A stretch of 28,268 nucleotides of DNA, from the NCBI GenBank assembly GCA_002368575.1, contig DFEA01000098.1, positions 1 through 28,268 on the forward strand, given 5' to 3'. This document shows, one piece after another, positions 9,113-17,314 of the stretch; positions within the stretch are counted from its first letter, which is position 1; each line of letters opens with the position of its first letter. Position numbers and translations under genes: made by a program. This stretch comes from Lachnospiraceae bacterium UBA3814. Lineage in GTDB: Bacteria; Bacillota; Clostridia; Lachnospirales; Lachnospiraceae. The notes under the pieces were generated by a model, which saw only the letters and a list, made by a program, of their open reading frames with translations, made no database searches and had not been told where the DNA came from.

Positions 9113-9847
9113 TCATTTTATATATTCTATTCTGTTCCCGGTAAGCCTTATAAGCTCTCTGATAAGCTCAGGCTCCATATCCGTCTCCACGGCCAGCTCT
9201 TCTACGGTAACGAGCCTTTCAAGGTCCTCGGAAAGCTCCTTTGCCCTGTCATTGAGCTCGTTTACCCTTTCAAGTATCCTGACGGCGCTGTCGTTTGACC
9301 CTGACTCGGTAAGGATAAGGTTCTCCATGGCCTCCATGACCATCCTTACCACCATCTCCTCTATCTCCGCGGCGCTTTCGCAAAGCTCCAGGGCCCCTGC
9401 CGCAAGTACCAGGGCAACATTCCCCTCTCCGATCAGGTCTTCCCTTAACACGCCCTGACCCTCGTAAAGCCTGGCGAGCTCCTCAACATCCTTAAGGTAC
9501 AGCTCCGGGAGTATGGTAACGGCTTCCTCCCGGTTTGAAAGAAGACCGTTCAGTCTCTCCCGCCGCTCATTTAAAGTCCCGCGCTCCGGTGTTTTTAAAA
9601 GGCCTGCGCCGTAATCCCCGGAAGGTTCCGTGCCCTGAGCCCCGGCAGCCTCCCTTTTCGTTACAGGCCCCTTTACCACACGGATCTTTTCCCCGCGCAG
9701 ATAATCATAGACATACTTAAGCTGCTCCTCGGTGATATCGAGCCCGAATAGTCCCTCCTCGACCTGCTTTCTGGTGAGAAGGTTTTCCTGACTCCTCGCA
9801 AGAGCCTTAAGCTTTACTATTTTTTTCAGAAAGGCGGCTTCATTCAT
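9113..9847 (-). CDS. Uncharacterised protein with resemblance to part of a sigma factor
   Basis: I do not recognise a named family for this protein of about 244 residues. The segment LARLYEGQGVLREDLIGEGNVALVLAA resembles the start of sigma-70 region 2. The C-terminal stretch (VEELAVETDMEPELIRELIRLTG) looks like a helix-turn-helix or sigma region 3. The N-terminal ITEEQLKYVYDYLRGEKI recalls the small sigma region 1.1-like fold. The promoter-melting aromatic residues and a full region 4 are not apparent. A Gly/Pro-rich linker lies near residues 60-90. It could be a degenerate sigma factor or an RNA polymerase-binding regulator; this is inference. The ATG at 9847 has only a weak AAAGA upstream. 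The frame is open to 9964, so a GTG start is possible. It overlaps or abuts the M16 gene. Confidence 0.7.
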   Translation of the reverse strand: MNEAAFLKKIVKLKALARSQENLLTRKQVEEGLFGLDITEEQLKYVYDYLRGEKIRVVKGPVTKREAAGAQGTEPSGDYGAGLLKTPERGTLNERRERLNGLLSNREEAVTILPELYLKDVEELARLYEGQGVLREDLIGEGNVALVLAAGALELCESAAEIEEMVVRMVMEAMENLILTESGSNDSAVRILERVNELNDRAKELSEDLERLVTVEELAVETDMEPELIRELIRLTGNRIEYIK

Positions 9848-9903
9848 ATTCTTTATTATTTTATCACGCACTGAGCAGTAAATGCCCTGTCCCGAAAAGA
9901 TAT

Positions 9904-10767
9904 CTATACTCTGTGGGTATGTGTAAACAGATGATCCTGGCAGTATTCGTAATTGCCGTTGCATTTGGAACAGAACCTGAATTCCAGATTATCCCCGTCA
10001 AGCTCGGTCCTTCCGCAGATAGCGCACTTATGCTTCGTGATCCTTCCGTCGGTGTTGGTATATACCTTTGCAGCGCCCTCCGCCTGCCTCCTGAATTCGG
10101 CCCGTCTGTGCAGCTCTCCCGGAGAGTACCTTTTCAGGTTCATGGTCCCGAGGAAGAACACGATGAAATTTAAAAGCGAGGCCATTATGGATACCTTGAT
10201 CGCCATGTTGCCCGTAAAGAAGCTTATGAGGATGACCGCGGCGTCAAGCCAGGCAAGCCACTTTATCTTTACCGGGATGATGAAATACAGAAGCACCTGC
10301 ATATTCGGATAGATCGCAGCAAAGGCCAGAAATATCGAAAGGTTGATGTAATAGGTGCTGAAGGCGTTTGATATGAACATCCCCACCACCTCCTGGGGAT
10401 AGCTCATAAGGCTGTATATCCCGTAAAGAAGAAAGGCGCCGAGCACCGTAAATATCATCCCCGAAAATATATAGACATTGTAGCGGAAGGTGCCCCAGGT
10501 CCTTTCAAGAGAGGACCCCAGGGAATAATAGAACATGAGCATGATCACGGTAAAGATATTCAGTGTTGAAGGCGGCACTATTATCCAGGTGACAGCCCTC
10601 CATATCTGCCCGTGAAGTATCTTATACGGATTTAAGGATATGAATTCCATTGATCCGGTAAGATTAAGGATATATCCGATAACATAAGCGATGATTATAT
10701 AAAGGGAAAGATTCGATATGGCATATCTTCCGAACCTTCTCTCAAGCCTGTTTAATAATTTTTCCAT
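9904..10767 (-). CDS. Rhomboid-fold membrane protein with C-terminal zinc ribbon, probably inactive
   Basis: The chain has about six hydrophobic helices and rhomboid landmarks: GQIWRAVTWIIVP, then SLERTWGTFRYN for loop 1, then IPVKIKWLAWLDA. The catalytic serine motif GxSG is not seen; the equivalent segment reads YYINLSIFLAF. The usual HxxxN in helix 2 is PPSTLNIF, and no histidine is found in the last helix. It is therefore probably a pseudoprotease. A soluble tail of about 60 residues carries KHKCAICGRTE and FRFCSKCNGNYEYCQDHLFTHTH, enough Cys and His for at least one zinc site. The ATG at 10767 has AGGA 4 bp upstream; the longer frame from 10803 has no ribosome binding site. It is the first gene of the minus-strand run. 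Confidence 0.85.
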   Translation of the reverse strand: MEKLLNRLERRFGRYAISNLSLYIIIAYVIGYILNLTGSMEFISLNPYKILHGQIWRAVTWIIVPPSTLNIFTVIMLMFYYSLGSSLERTWGTFRYNVYIFSGMIFTVLGAFLLYGIYSLMSYPQEVVGMFISNAFSTYYINLSIFLAFAAIYPNMQVLLYFIIPVKIKWLAWLDAAVILISFFTGNMAIKVSIMASLLNFIVFFLGTMNLKRYSPGELHRRAEFRRQAEGAAKVYTNTDGRITKHKCAICGRTELDGDNLEFRFCSKCNGNYEYCQDHLFTHTHRV

Positions 10768-10841
10768 AAGATCCTGCCGCTCCCAAATATCCGTTTTGCT
10801 CATTGCCGCGGGAATAAAGCCTGCTTAACTTTCAGATTGTT

Positions 10842-10870
10842 ATTATATAATATCGTTTTCAATAAAACAA
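10842..10870 (-). promoter_or_regulatory. Sigma-A promoter for the rhomboid-to-glyS gene run
   Basis: On the minus strand the -35 box is TTGTTT (10870-10865), the spacer is 17 bp and the -10 box is a perfect TATAAT (10847-10842). It lies about 75 bp ahead of the chosen start codon at 10767. No other equally good promoter was noticed down to glyS, so this may drive the whole run. Confidence 0.7.
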
Positions 10871-10896
10871 GTCAGGTACGGCTTTTGAAAATATAT

Positions 10897-10918
10897 ATAA
10901 TAAACGGATAATAAACGG
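10897..10918. repeat. Two perfect tandem copies of an 11-bp repeat between divergent promoters
   Basis: ATAATAAACGG occurs twice head to tail (10897-10907 and 10908-10918), followed by ATTATAT. It sits between the divergent promoters at 10842-10870 and 10945-10973. One-helical-turn spacing is typical of a regulator binding site, but no regulator is known here. Confidence 0.6.
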
Positions 10919-10944
10919 ATTATATTCACTCTCTGTAATAGGAT

Positions 10945-10973
10945 TTGAATTTAATATCGAAAAGGTTTATAAT
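10945..10973 (+). promoter_or_regulatory. Sigma-A promoter for the activase gene
   Basis: TTGAAT (10945-10950), a 17-bp spacer and a perfect TATAAT (10968-10973). The predicted start near 10980 gives a leader of about 105 nt before the ATG at 11087. The leader contains two related segments, AACTGCG-N6-ACCACA (10992-11010) and AACTGCG-N2-ACCACA (11058-11072). No terminator is seen in it. Confidence 0.75.
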
Positions 10974-11086
10974 ACCTAACCTGGAATCATGAACTGCGCA
11001 AGTGACCACAAGTTATGAAAAATAAAATGTAAGCTTAAGTCAAGGTCATTGCCGGCTAACTGCGAAACCACAGAAAAGAGAGAGAT

Positions 11087-14000
11087 ATGTACACCTTAGG
11101 AATAGATATCGGTTCCACTACCGTAAAAATAGCGATACTCGGTCCTGAAAACACACTGGTGTTTTCAGATTACAGGAGGCATTTTGCCAACATCAGGGAG
11201 ACTCTGCACGAGCTTGTAGGTACGGCCCGTGAAAAGCTTTCCGATATTACCGTTCATCCCATGATAACAGGCTCCGGGGGGCTTACCCTCGCAAAGCATC
11301 TCGGCATACCCTTTGTACAGGAGGTCATCGCTGTATCAAGCGCCCTTACTGCCTTTGATGACAAGGTAGACGTCGCCATAGAGCTGGGTGGCGAGGATGC
11401 CAAGATCATATACTTTGAGGACGGGAACGTTGAGCAGCGCATGAACGGCATCTGCGCCGGGGGCACAGGTTCCTTCATCGATCAGATGGCGGCTCTCCTT
11501 CAGACAGATGCCACCGGTCTTAACGAATACGCTAAGAACTACCGCTCGATGTATACGATCGCCGCCCGCTGCGGGGTGTTTGCCAAATCGGATATCCAGC
11601 CTCTCATAAACGAGGGGGCGACAAAAGAGGACCTTGCCGCTTCCATCTTTCAGGCCGTGGTCAATCAGACTATTTCCGGGCTTGCCTGCGGGAAGCCTAT
11701 AAGAGGACACGTTGCCTTTCTCGGCGGCCCGCTGCACTTTTTGTCAGAGCTTAAGGCCGCTTTTATCCGTACCCTTAAGCTGGATGATGAGCACACCATA
11801 GCTCCTGACAACTCCCACCTCTTTGCTGCCATCGGTTCGGCATTAAACTATAAGGAGGATAATTTCCTGACCCTTGCCGAGCTTGAAAAAAGGCTGGGCT
11901 CCGATATTAAAATGGAGTTTGAGGTCGCAAGAATGGAGCCTCTCTTCAACAATGAGGAGGAATATCGGGATTTCCTGGACAGGCACAGCAGGGCTTATGT
12001 AGAAAAGGCCGGCCTGTCCGATTATCGCGGAAACTGCTTTCTGGGTATCGACGCAGGCTCCACCACCACAAAGGCTGCTCTTATATCAGAAGACGGAAAG
12101 CTCCTGTATTCCTTTTATTCCGGAAACAACGGAAACCCTCTCAGGACTACCATTAAAGCAATCAAGGAGATCTATTCCCTCCTTCCCGAAAATGTAAGGA
12201 TAGTACATTCCTGCTCCACAGGCTATGGCGAAGCTCTGATAAAGGCTGCTCTCATGCTTGATGAAGGCGAGGTGGAGACCGTCGCCCATTATTATGCCGC
12301 GGCCTTCTTCGAGCCCGAGGTCGACTGTATCCTCGATATCGGCGGTCAGGATATGAAATGCATAAAAATAAAGGACGGTAACGTGGATACCGTTCTCTTA
12401 AACGAAGCCTGCTCCTCGGGCTGCGGTTCCTTTATAGAGACCTTTGCAAAATCCCTGAATTATTCCGTCGCCGATTTCTCAAAGGAGGCTCTTTTTGCGG
12501 CCCATCCGATAGATCTCGGCACCAGATGTACGGTCTTCATGAATTCAAAGGTCAAGCAGGCTCAGAAGGAGGGCGCCTCAGTAGCGGACATTTCCGCGGG
12601 ACTGGCATATTCCGTTATCAAGAACGCCCTTTTCAAGGTCATTAAGGTCTCAGACGCGAAAAGTCTCGGCAAAAAGATCGTCGTGCAGGGCGGCACCTTC
12701 TATAATGACGCCGTGCTGCGTTCCTTTGAAAAGATCGCGCAGTGCAGGGTCATCCGTCCTGACATCGCAGGTATAATGGGGGCCTTCGGAGCGGCTCTTA
12801 TCGCGAGAGAAAGGTTCAACGCCAAAAAGGAAAGCAATACGGGAGCACAGGCTCTCACATCGATGCTTTCGATAGAAGCCATCAATGAGCTTACCATTAC
12901 CACCTCCATGGCAAAATGCGGGCTCTGCACCAACAACTGCCGTCTTACGATAAACAATTTTTCAGACGGACGCCGCTACATTTCCGGAAACCGCTGTGAA
13001 CGCGGCATAGGCAGGCAGAAGAATGAGAATAATCTTCCAAACCTTTTTGAATACAAGGAAAAAAGGATCTTCGGCTATGAGCCCTTAAGCGAGGAAGCCG
13101 CGGTCAGGGGATCGGTAGGGATCCCACGGGTCCTCAACATGTATGAGAACTATCCCTTCTGGTTTACCTTCTTTACAAGGCTGAAATACAGGGTGATCCT
13201 TTCTCCGCCCTCCTCGCATAAGATCTATGAGCTTGGTATAGAATCGATCCCCAGCGAATCGGAATGCTATCCCGCAAAGCTGGCCCACGGTCACGTGCAG
13301 TGGCTTATAGATCAGAAGGTTCCGTTTATTTTCTATCCCTCCCTCTTTTATGAGCGGAAGGAATATGAGGATGCTCCGAACCACTATAACTGCCCCATTG
13401 TCACCTCCTACTCGGAAAACATAAAAAACAATATGGAAAGCCTCCGGGAAAACCATATTGATTTCAGGAATCCCTTCTTAGCCTTCACCTCTCTTGAGGT
13501 GGCTTCAAAGGCTCTTGTAAAGGTATTTGGCGATATACCGCGTTCTGAGGTCCTTGCCGCCGCAAAGGCCGGCTGGGAGGAAATGGCTGCCGCCAGGGAG
13601 GATATGAAGAAAAAGGGGGAGGAGACTATAGCATGGCTCAGGGAGCATAAGGCTCACGGGATCGTTCTTGCCGGCCGGCCGTACCATATAGATCCGGAGA
13701 TCAACCACGGCATCCCTGAAATGATCAATTCCTACGGGCTTGCCGTCCTTACCGAGGATTCGGTCGCCCATTTAAACCCGGTGGAACACCCTATTCTTGT
13801 AGCGGACCAGTGGACCTATCACTCAAGGCTCTATGCGGCTGCCAATTACGTCAAGACGGTCGATTTTCTCGATCTTGTACAGCTTAATTCCTTCGGCTGC
13901 GGCCTTGACGCAGTGACCACGGACCAGGTCTGCGATATCCTGAACGACTCGGGCAGGATCTATACCTGCTTAAAGATCGATGAGGTGAACAACCTGGGAG

Positions 14001-15328
14001 CTGCCAGGATAAGGATCCGCTCCCTCATAAGCGCCATAAATCTGAAAAAGCGTCTTCATCCTGAAATAAAGCCGGTATCGGCAAAATATAACCGGGTCAT
14101 CTTTACGGAGAGCATGCGCAGGGATTATACCATCATCTGTCCCAATATGTCCCCGATACATTTTGACATACTGGAGCCTGCCTTCAATGCCTGCGGCTAT
14201 AATCTGGTGGTACCGGGCAATTCCAACAGGGCCTCCGTTGACCTGGGGCTTAAATATGTCAACAATGATGCCTGCTATCCCTCACTGATAGTCACCGGGC
14301 AGATCATGGATACCATCCTGTCCGGAAATTACGATACCGACAGGCTCGCCGTACTGATGTCACAGACCGGAGGAGGATGCCGGGCCACAAATTACGTCGC
14401 CTTTATAAGGCGTGCGCTTAAAAAGGCCGGCCTTGAGCACATTCCAGTGATCTCGATAAATCTCTCTAAAATAGAAAGCAATCCCGGCTTTCATATAAAC
14501 CTTGAAATGGCGGTGAGGCTCACCTACGCTGCGGCCTTCGGAGACATCTTCATGCGCTGCCTCTACAGGATGAGGCCCTACGAGCTCAATAAGGGAGACA
14601 GCGAAAGGGTACATGAAAAGTGGAAGAAGATCTGTCGGAAATTTGTCACCAAAAAGTTTCCCGGGCTCCCGGAATTCAACAGGCTATGCCGGGAAATGAT
14701 ACGGGATTTTGATTCCATAAGGATCGACGAGAGCTTAAAGAAGCCAAGGGTCGGAATAGTCGGCGAGATCCTTGTCAAATACTCTCCCACGGCAAATAAC
14801 GATCTGGTAAACCTGATCGAGGCTGAGGGCGCGGAAGCCGTGGTTCCCGATATACTTGATTTTATGCAGTACTGCTTCTATAACCAGATCTATAAGGCCG
14901 AAAACCTCGGGACCCAAAAATCGACTGCCCGTATCTGCAGCATGGGCATCCGTGTCATAGATCATGCCAGAAAGGCTGCCTTTAAGGAGCTTAAAAGGAG
15001 CAGGCACTTCTATCCCCCCGTTCCCATAAGGGAGATAGCAAAATACGCAAGCCCAATAGTGTCCATCGGCAACCAGACCGGTGAGGGGTGGTTCCTGACC
15101 GGTGAAATGGTAGAGCTCATACATTCCGGAGTTAAGAATATCGTCTGTACCCAGCCCTTCGGCTGCCTTCCCAACCATGTGGTGGGAAAGGGCGTAATAA
15201 AGGAGCTCAGGCGTAAATATCCCGGCTCCAATATAGTCGCTATAGATTATGATCCCGGCGCCAGTGAGGTCAATCAGCTTAACAGGATCAAGCTTATGCT
15301 ATCAACGGCCTTTAAAAAGCTGGCCTGA
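11087..15328 (+). CDS. Giant 2-hydroxyacyl-CoA dehydratase activase (double BadF/HgdC ATPase with DUF2229 and dehydratase-like C-terminus)
   Basis: Activases of this family use ATP and a [4Fe-4S] cluster to push an electron into 2-hydroxyacyl-CoA dehydratases or benzoyl-CoA reductases. This 1413-residue protein carries two ASKHA ATPase units. The first has GIDIGSTTVK (5-14), a cluster-type cysteine in GICAGGTGSF (C123) and another in ARCGVF (C162). The second has GIDAGSTTTK (320-329), SSGCGSF (C446) and TRCTVF (C481). A Cys-rich motif follows (CGLCTNNC, 611-618, plus C637), then DUF2229 (about 678-900, from GIPRVLNMYENYPFW) and a C-terminal region resembling dehydratase subunits (QTGGGCRATNY). 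Such fused proteins are widespread in Clostridia and their substrate is mostly unknown. AGAGAG precedes the ATG. No separate dehydratase genes lie nearby. It ends 12 bp before a convergent gene. Confidence 0.93.
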   Translation: MYTLGIDIGSTTVKIAILGPENTLVFSDYRRHFANIRETLHELVGTAREKLSDITVHPMITGSGGLTLAKHLGIPFVQEVIAVSSALTAFDDKVDVAIELGGEDAKIIYFEDGNVEQRMNGICAGGTGSFIDQMAALLQTDATGLNEYAKNYRSMYTIAARCGVFAKSDIQPLINEGATKEDLAASIFQAVVNQTISGLACGKPIRGHVAFLGGPLHFLSELKAAFIRTLKLDDEHTIAPDNSHLFAAIGSALNYKEDNFLTLAELEKRLGSDIKMEFEVARMEPLFNNEEEYRDFLDRHSRAYVEKAGLSDYRGNCFLGIDAGSTTTKAALISEDGKLLYSFYSGNNGNPLRTTIKAIKEIYSLLPENVRIVHSCSTGYGEALIKAALMLDEGEVETVAHYYAAAFFEPEVDCILDIGGQDMKCIKIKDGNVDTVLLNEACSSGCGSFIETFAKSLNYSVADFSKEALFAAHPIDLGTRCTVFMNSKVKQAQKEGASVADISAGLAYSVIKNALFKVIKVSDAKSLGKKIVVQGGTFYNDAVLRSFEKIAQCRVIRPDIAGIMGAFGAALIARERFNAKKESNTGAQALTSMLSIEAINELTITTSMAKCGLCTNNCRLTINNFSDGRRYISGNRCERGIGRQKNENNLPNLFEYKEKRIFGYEPLSEEAAVRGSVGIPRVLNMYENYPFWFTFFTRLKYRVILSPPSSHKIYELGIESIPSESECYPAKLAHGHVQWLIDQKVPFIFYPSLFYERKEYEDAPNHYNCPIVTSYSENIKNNMESLRENHIDFRNPFLAFTSLEVASKALVKVFGDIPRSEVLAAAKAGWEEMAAAREDMKKKGEETIAWLREHKAHGIVLAGRPYHIDPEINHGIPEMINSYGLAVLTEDSVAHLNPVEHPILVADQWTYHSRLYAAANYVKTVDFLDLVQLNSFGCGLDAVTTDQVCDILNDSGRIYTCLKIDEVNNLGAARIRIRSLISAINLKKRLHPEIKPVSAKYNRVIFTESMRRDYTIICPNMSPIHFDILEPAFNACGYNLVVPGNSNRASVDLGLKYVNNDACYPSLIVTGQIMDTILSGNYDTDRLAVLMSQTGGGCRATNYVAFIRRALKKAGLEHIPVISINLSKIESNPGFHINLEMAVRLTYAAAFGDIFMRCLYRMRPYELNKGDSERVHEKWKKICRKFVTKKFPGLPEFNRLCREMIRDFDSIRIDESLKKPRVGIVGEILVKYSPTANNDLVNLIEAEGAEAVVPDILDFMQYCFYNQIYKAENLGTQKSTARICSMGIRVIDHARKAAFKELKRSRHFYPPVPIREIAKYASPIVSIGNQTGEGWFLTGEMVELIHSGVKNIVCTQPFGCLPNHVVGKGVIKELRRKYPGSNIVAIDYDPGASEVNQLNRIKLMLSTAFKKLA

Positions 15329-15340
15329 TAGGGAGACTCT

Positions 15341-16903
15341 CTACTGCTGTTTATCCCCGGAGGCATCTGCGTCATTACCCTGAATGTCTCCGGGCCTTCC
15401 AAAGCCGCGTCCGCCTCCCATTCCGCCGCCGAAGCCTGCCGTTTCGCCCAGGCTTGTGACCGTACCTTCAAGTACGATCTCCTCTTCCTCTCCGCCGATG
15501 CTTAAGCTTACGGTTTCGTTAAGCTTTAGCCCGGGGCAGCTGAGTGTAAGATTGGAAAAGCTGCAGGGCGGCTCATAATCCAGGATTACCTCCCCCGCTT
15601 CGTTCTTTAAGACGACAGCCGTCCCGGCCTCCTTCGTTTCTGACAGATTATAGAAAATGGAGCACTGCGTCGAGGCCTCATCCGGACTTTCGGCCATCAT
15701 GCTTCCCCCGAGGGCTATTATGTCTCCCCCGTTTATGAGAAAGCTTCCGCCGCTTTCACTTCCGTAATCTACGGCATTATTGCTTCCTCCACCGGAAAGA
15801 CTAACTCTTACGGTCCCTCCGCTTATCAACACATCTCCGTTTGAATCAAGTCCGTCCGAATCCCTTCCGTTTTCATTTACGATAAGCACCGAGCCCCCGC
15901 TTATCCTTATATAGCTCTTTTCCTCCTCAGCTGATTCCTCGCTCTTTGTGTCAGCAGCTGCGGCCGAAGCCTTATTGTCTCCTGTCCCCTGCATTCCCGG
16001 CATTCCCTTCATGCCTCCGCCCATGAAGGTATTCGATCCGCCGTTTGCGTTTATTCCGTCATCCTGCGGATGTATTTCTATGCTGCCGCCGGAAATGTCG
16101 ATATTTTTCGCCTCCAGCCCTTCATAGCAGTCACTTATGTTTATGCTTCCCTCTGACACGATGATATCGATATCCGAATGTATCCCGTCATCCCCGGCCT
16201 TTATGGTAAGCCCGGCATCCCTGAACTTAAAGGCATCATTGACATGAAGCCCGTCCGAAGCCGAATCAACGCTTATAATGCCCCCGGAAATGACAAGATC
16301 GTCGTTTGCGTCTATACCGTGCTTATAGGCTGCCTTTATGCTTAAGGCCCCGCTCCCGTTTATCGTCAGATCATCCCGGGAAAAAATCGTGCCCCCCGAG
16401 CCCTGATCTATGGCCTCATCGGAATACTGCGCACCGCTCTCAAGATGATTTTCGCTTCCCTCCGCAAGGGTAAGGAATACCTTGTCAGCCTGGTTTATCC
16501 TTAGAGCGGCATCATCCTCCTTATAAACGTTTATACCGTCAAGCATTATCCATACCTTTGAGGAGCTGTCGGCATCCACAACGATCTGTCCGTCCGTAAG
16601 CTCTCCGGAAACGGCATACCAGCCCGCGGAGCTGATAAAAACGCTGCCGTCATAAGCATAGGCGCCCTTTCCCGAAATGGATATGTCGGTACCGTTAAGG
16701 GAAATAACCGTTGCCATAGAGATGTCCCAGTTTCCGTCCATATCATTTTCGGTAAAAACATATTCATCGGAATTTGCCTCCGAATCCTCGTCGACAACGG
16801 CTGTCATCCCTAATTTTTTTCCGTTCATAAACACTATCGTGATAACTATGACGACTGCCATTATTATCAGGCATATCTTCTCAATGTTTTTGTTGGTTGA
16901 CAT
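15341..16903 (-). CDS. Membrane-anchored carbohydrate-binding domain protein (Cthe_2159 type)
   Basis: An N-terminal transmembrane helix (about residues 9-26) is followed by an acidic linker and a long extracellular part. That part is rich in short beta repeats: ISGKGAYAYDGSVFISS, LTINGSGALSIKA, DGLHVNDAF, DDGIHSD, DDGINANGG. This pattern matches the Cthe_2159-type carbohydrate-binding family (Pfam PF14262), which folds as a calcium-binding parallel beta helix and binds plant cell-wall polysaccharides in the founding member. A Met/Gly-rich loop (MGGGMKGMPGMQG) and a Gly/Arg-rich C-terminus are low-complexity extras. There is no LPxTG sorting signal. The ATG at 16903 has AAAGG about 10 bp upstream. 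It follows the Hpt gene by 50 bp and may be cotranscribed with the signalling genes. Ligand unknown. Confidence 0.85.
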   Translation of the reverse strand: MSTNKNIEKICLIIMAVVIVITIVFMNGKKLGMTAVVDEDSEANSDEYVFTENDMDGNWDISMATVISLNGTDISISGKGAYAYDGSVFISSAGWYAVSGELTDGQIVVDADSSSKVWIMLDGINVYKEDDAALRINQADKVFLTLAEGSENHLESGAQYSDEAIDQGSGGTIFSRDDLTINGSGALSIKAAYKHGIDANDDLVISGGIISVDSASDGLHVNDAFKFRDAGLTIKAGDDGIHSDIDIIVSEGSINISDCYEGLEAKNIDISGGSIEIHPQDDGINANGGSNTFMGGGMKGMPGMQGTGDNKASAAAADTKSEESAEEEKSYIRISGGSVLIVNENGRDSDGLDSNGDVLISGGTVRVSLSGGGSNNAVDYGSESGGSFLINGGDIIALGGSMMAESPDEASTQCSIFYNLSETKEAGTAVVLKNEAGEVILDYEPPCSFSNLTLSCPGLKLNETVSLSIGGEEEEIVLEGTVTSLGETAGFGGGMGGGRGFGRPGDIQGNDADASGDKQQ

Positions 16904-16953
16904 AACACTCGTACCTTTCCATAGGCAACTAACATCAGTATGACCCGGATGCT

Positions 16954-17310
16954 TCAGACTGCTCGCCTGCTCAATATCTTAAGGAAGGCAGCCTCCTCCC
17001 CCAGAAGTATCTCCATATCCCTGAACAGGTCTTCATGGTGTCCTTCCCTCAGGTCCTCGGTCACCGCCGCGGCTGCATAATGAAGGGGCATAAGCCCCAG
17101 GGTGACCGTAACCCCCTTCAGATCATGGGCTATCCTGAAGGCTCTATTATAATCCTTATCCTCCAAAGCCTCCTTCAGAAGCTCTGTCTCCTTAAGCTCT
17201 CCGAACTCCGAAAGCTTTTCATAATAAAAACCCTTATCTCCCAGGACCAGCCTTACGGCACTGTCCGTATCCGCTCCCCAGGCCTTAAGCTCTGAAAACA
17301 GTACATCCAT
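16954..17310 (-). CDS. Stand-alone Hpt (histidine phosphotransfer) protein
   Basis: Hpt proteins relay a phosphoryl group from one receiver domain to another through a single histidine. This one is about 118 residues, almost entirely helical. The phospho-acceptor histidine is in FRIAHDLKGVTVTLGL, matching the family pattern HxLKG. The ATG at 17310 lies 4 bp after the stop of the hybrid kinase gene, so the two are surely cotranscribed and probably translationally coupled. It is the natural partner of the receiver domain at the end of that kinase, and could pass phosphate to the receiver of the divergent gene at 21204. The frame is open upstream to 17355, but that start lies within the kinase gene. 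Confidence 0.88.
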   Translation of the reverse strand: MDVLFSELKAWGADTDSAVRLVLGDKGFYYEKLSEFGELKETELLKEALEDKDYNRAFRIAHDLKGVTVTLGLMPLHYAAAAVTEDLREGHHEDLFRDMEILLGEEAAFLKILSRRAV

Positions 17311-17314
17311 CGGC

